This document shows, one piece after another, positions 6,905-8,919 of a DNA stretch of 8,919 nt; the first letter of the stretch is position 1, and every line of letters begins with the position of its first letter. The translations under genes and the position numbers were made by a program. This stretch comes from Methanosarcinaceae archaeon (GTDB taxonomy: Archaea > Halobacteriota > Methanosarcinia > Methanosarcinales > Methanosarcinaceae): the NCBI GenBank assembly GCA_017613335.1, contig JAGAEB010000180.1:1-8919 (forward strand), given 5' to 3'. The notes beneath the pieces are model-generated. The model was not told the origin of the DNA, made no database searches, and saw only the letters and a list, made by a program, of their open reading frames with translations.

Positions 6905-7039
6905 ATGAAGCATTTTTCAGTTTTCGGGGCTGTTTTCCGGAAAACATTTTTTGCCTTTTTATGCCGGCCTGATGATTCTATAAATATGATCGGATTCGCG
7001 AAAAATGGACATGTTTATATTCCGGCAGACCCGGGATGA
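6905..7039 (+). CDS. Possible 44-codon small ORF upstream of the recombinase
   Basis: An ATG at 6905 follows AGGTGAT (6891-6897) with 7-nt spacing, an excellent match to the archaeal Shine-Dalgarno sequence. The 44-residue product begins MKHFSVFGAVFRKTFFAFLC, a short hydrophobic and basic stretch, and stops with TGA at 7037-7039. That stop is 4 nt before an in-frame ATG (7044) of the recombinase. It overlaps the palindrome at 6931-6946, the TATA-like box at 6979-6986 and the first codons of the longest recombinase frame. It could be a leader peptide, a small protein or chance. I see no homologue or domain. Confidence 0.3.
   Translation: MKHFSVFGAVFRKTFFAFLCRPDDSINMIGFAKNGHVYIPADPG
6931..6960 (+). 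terminator. Palindrome with T tract upstream of the recombinase
   Basis: TGTTTTCCGGAAAACA (6931-6946) is a perfect palindrome followed by six T and, after GCC, five T. It shares the 14-bp core GTTTTCCGGAAAAC with the orc1 terminator. No rightward gene ends before it, except a possible short transcript from the 6812-6819 AT box or the small ORF at 6905. Its function as a terminator is therefore uncertain. Confidence 0.5.
6979..6986 (+). promoter_or_regulatory. TATA box of the recombinase gene
   Basis: TATAAATA at 6979-6986 would place the transcription start near 7005-7010. The message would then be leaderless from the ATG at 7005, or have a short leader to the ATGs at 7011 or 7044. Confidence 0.55.
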
Positions 7040-8015
7040 TCTCATGAAACAACGTCAATATACCGGAACGCCGGAGATGCCTGAAATTTCCGGGGAAAAA
7101 CAGATTCACGGACAGGAATGTTCCGGAGACGGCCTTCATAAAAAAACGCATCCGGTCCCGTCTTCATCCTTCACGTCTCCCGTTCCGCCGTTCATTCTTG
7201 ATTTTCAGAAGTATCTGCACCTCAGGGGACGTTCTGAAAATACGATCGCTGCCTATACGCAGTCAGTCAGCTGTTACAGCAGCAGATATGAACCGGATGC
7301 CGTTTCTTTTCTGAAAACGGATGAAAACGATCTTCTGGCCTGGAAAGTGTTTCTGATCGACAATTACAGGCCGGGAACGGTCAACATCAGGCTTCGCGGC
7401 ATGAACTGCTATCTTGAAAGCGTCGGAAGGGAAGACCGGAAACTTTCATTCGTCCGGACGGATCACAGGCCTTATCTTGAGCATGTCATTACAGAAGCGG
7501 AATACCGCTATTTTGTGAAAAGGCTCAAAGAAGACGGAAATCATGTCTGGTATTTCGTCGTCCGTTTTCTGGCTCTCACGGGCGCGCGTATCAGCGAGCT
7601 TGTCAGGATCAAGGCCGAACATGTCAGAGCCGGTCACCTTGATCTTTATTCCAAGGGCGGCAGATACCGCCGGATCTACATTCCGAAAACGCTTCAGGAA
7701 GAAGCAGCGGAATGGCTCGCCGGGAAAGAATTGACGAGCGGATTTATTTTTCTCAACAGATCCGGAAAACGCCTCTCCGTACGCGGCATTTCATCACATC
7801 TGAAAGTTCTTGCCGTCCGTTATGATGTGGATCCGAAGATCGTGTATCCCCATTCGTTCCGCCACATGTTCGCAAAATGTTTTCTGGAACGGTGCAATGA
7901 CATTTCATTCCTGGCGGATCTTCTCGGGCACGAAAGTATCGAGACGACGCGGATATACCTCAGGAAGACAAGCACGGAACAGAGAGAGATCGTTGACAGG
8001 GTCATCGATTGGTGA
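7005..8015 (+). CDS. XerA-like tyrosine recombinase/integrase
   Basis: The protein cuts and rejoins DNA through a tyrosine intermediate. It has a core-binding SAM-like domain (about 61-150, beginning PPFILDFQKYLHLRGRSENT) and a catalytic domain (about 160-336). All expected catalytic residues are visible, numbered from ATG 7005: R195 in TGARISEL, K217 in YSKGGRY, H283 and R286 in PHSFRHMF, H309 in LLGHES, Y318 in TRIYLR. Residues 1-58 are low complexity and not conserved domain sequence. The start is therefore uncertain among ATG 7005 (leaderless with the TATA box at 6979), 7011 and 7044. It could be the chromosome dimer resolvase XerA or the integrase of an element. The long N-terminal extension and the accessory neighbourhood (repeats, ATPase, restriction enzyme) favour a mobile or phase-variation role, but this is inference. 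It is convergent with the restriction gene. Confidence 0.9.
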   Translation: MDMFIFRQTRDDLMKQRQYTGTPEMPEISGEKQIHGQECSGDGLHKKTHPVPSSSFTSPVPPFILDFQKYLHLRGRSENTIAAYTQSVSCYSSRYEPDAVSFLKTDENDLLAWKVFLIDNYRPGTVNIRLRGMNCYLESVGREDRKLSFVRTDHRPYLEHVITEAEYRYFVKRLKEDGNHVWYFVVRFLALTGARISELVRIKAEHVRAGHLDLYSKGGRYRRIYIPKTLQEEAAEWLAGKELTSGFIFLNRSGKRLSVRGISSHLKVLAVRYDVDPKIVYPHSFRHMFAKCFLERCNDISFLADLLGHESIETTRIYLRKTSTEQREIVDRVIDW

Positions 8016-8067
8016 ACGGACGGATGACTCTGCCTGCGATCTGCGTGTTTCCGGGATTCCGATGAAA

Positions 8068-8145
8068 AACGGATCGATGAAACGGATCAATCCGACGGAT
8101 CAATGAAACGGATCGATCCGACGGATCAATGAAACGGATCGGTCA
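8068..8145. repeat. Iteron-like array of 13/26-bp repeats between recombinase and restriction gene
   Basis: Three 26-bp units (8068-8093, 8094-8119, 8120-8145), each made of two related 13-bp halves of the form RACGGATCRATSM, giving six GGATC-containing half units in a row without spacers. They fill most of the 154-bp gap between two converging genes. They may be binding iterons, a recombination-prone minisatellite or part of a transcription end region. No T-rich terminator is seen here for either gene. Confidence 0.85.
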
Positions 8146-8169
8146 GACAGATCTGCAGATTTCCGTTCA

Positions 8170-8919
8170 TTATCTGATGAAGCGGATCTGCAGGTTGAGT
8201 TTTATGATCGTGCTTCCGTCGTCGTCTTTTTCGATCATTCCGAATCCGTGTCTTGAGGACGACGGTGTATCCAGCTTCGTATTTTCAAAAAGGTAGTCGC
8301 GGAATTCATTCCTGTTATAGAAATGGTAGCAGAGAACTTCTCCGTCTTCTTTGACGATGATGTAGCCGCCGTTGACCTGAAATTGGCCGTCCCATCTCGT
8401 TCCGGGAACCATCCCGAGGGCGATCGTCGTCAGGAAATCTTTGATCTTGTGCGCATAGAAATCAAAAACATTGTTTTCGGATGTATGATACAATGTTCCC
8501 GGGTCGGCAGTCACCGATGCTTTTTCTGATCTCAGGCGTTCACGGCCTGTCAGATCGCTGCCCGCTGCGTCGATATGCCGGAAGCGGCCGTTTCCCGTAA
8601 TTTTCGGGATATTTTCCGGGTTTGCTGCCGAGACCATTTTTGTCAGACCGGAGACCGTGTTTTCATTCGTCGCGTAATATCTGAGGAGAAGGAGACTCAT
8701 GATCTCCGGGAGACGGGAGTCGATCATCCTCAGATTCATTCCGAAAATGTCATCCGTTTTTTTGAACTCAAAACGGCATCCCTGTTTTTCGAGGTAAGAC
8801 AGTTTTTCCGAAAAGGTGCGAAAACCGTTGAACGTGTCGATTTCTGCCGGAGACGGATCGTGACATAATACGGAATATATGAAGTTCGTCTTCATAGATG
8901 CATTCAGAAGTGTTGACGG
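8170..8919 (-). CDS. HpaII-family type II restriction endonuclease (partial, N terminus beyond the window)
   Basis: R.HpaII cuts CCGG; this looks like a family member by recall of the conserved block. That block reads KDFLTTIALGM, WDGQF, GGYIIVKEDGEVLCYH and YNRNEF, and ends SSRHGFG with NLQIRF at the C terminus. The frame contains an ATG at 8895, but that is not a credible start. The frame stays open to the window edge and reads PSTLLNAS just before MKTNFIY, a continuous segment typical of this family (TLLNAS-x-x-TNF). The visible 249 residues would lack roughly the first 110 of an HpaII-sized protein (about 358 aa). Residues about 97-137 after the internal Met look like a variable insert. 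The cognate cytosine methyltransferase is not in the window and is expected upstream of this gene, past 8919. The exact cut site is inferred from the family. Confidence 0.75.
   Translation of the reverse strand, partial: PSTLLNASMKTNFIYSVLCHDPSPAEIDTFNGFRTFSEKLSYLEKQGCRFEFKKTDDIFGMNLRMIDSRLPEIMSLLLLRYYATNENTVSGLTKMVSAANPENIPKITGNGRFRHIDAAGSDLTGRERLRSEKASVTADPGTLYHTSENNVFDFYAHKIKDFLTTIALGMVPGTRWDGQFQVNGGYIIVKEDGEVLCYHFYNRNEFRDYLFENTKLDTPSSSRHGFGMIEKDDDGSTIIKLNLQIRFIR

Noticed and set aside
8068..8145. CRISPR array
   Set aside because: The units are directly adjacent with no unique spacers, and no cas gene is visible. The same applies to 1-66.
8323..8868. Plus-strand ORFs opposite the restriction gene
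   Set aside because: They are shadows of the minus-strand HpaII-like frame and have no motifs of their own.
8893..8895. ATG as the real start of the restriction endonuclease
   Set aside because: The frame is open upstream to the window edge and encodes family-like sequence (PSTLLNAS) before it; the Met is internal.

Overview
The window looks archaeal, most likely a euryarchaeote. It carries a Rad50 with a zinc hook, an Orc1/Cdc6 replication initiator, TATA-type promoters and GGTGA/AGGTG ribosome binding sites. The mixture of an Orc1 gene, a DUF4143-type ATPase, a Xer-like recombinase and many short tandem repeats reminds me of host-associated methanogens of the Thermoplasmatota (Methanomassiliicoccales), but this placement is an inference.

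Left part (1-3688): the last 39 codons of an upstream gene, probably mre11, end in a TGATG overlap with rad50. The tail is made of a 26-bp tandem repeat. Rad50 is complete and unusually long (1188 aa). It has two in-frame repeat expansions, both on the N-terminal arm of its coiled coil.

Middle part (3689-5505): an intergenic region holds a roughly 100-nt imperfect inverted repeat (3721-3822) and the probable orc1 promoters. It is followed by orc1/cdc6, then a region with three successive hairpins, the first a terminator-like palindrome. Both flanks of orc1 share the motif GGTCCCGGGAC, so this is the best place to look for a replication origin.

Right part (5470-8919): this is accessory in character. 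A leftward DUF4143-family ATPase gene is bracketed, almost base to base, by two 34-bp direct repeats (30/34 identical) with a CGTACATGTACG palindrome at their core. A rightward XerA-like tyrosine recombinase with all catalytic residues follows, preceded by a possible 44-codon small ORF. Next comes an iteron-like array of 13/26-bp repeats. The window ends in a leftward HpaII-family restriction endonuclease whose N-terminal part lies beyond the edge; its methyltransferase is not visible.

The window therefore joins DNA-break repair (Mre11-Rad50) and replication initiation (Orc1) to a zone of recombination and restriction genes. The main undescribed-looking signals are the repeat-bracketed ATPase cassette, the long inverted repeat before orc1 and the matching motifs on either side of orc1.
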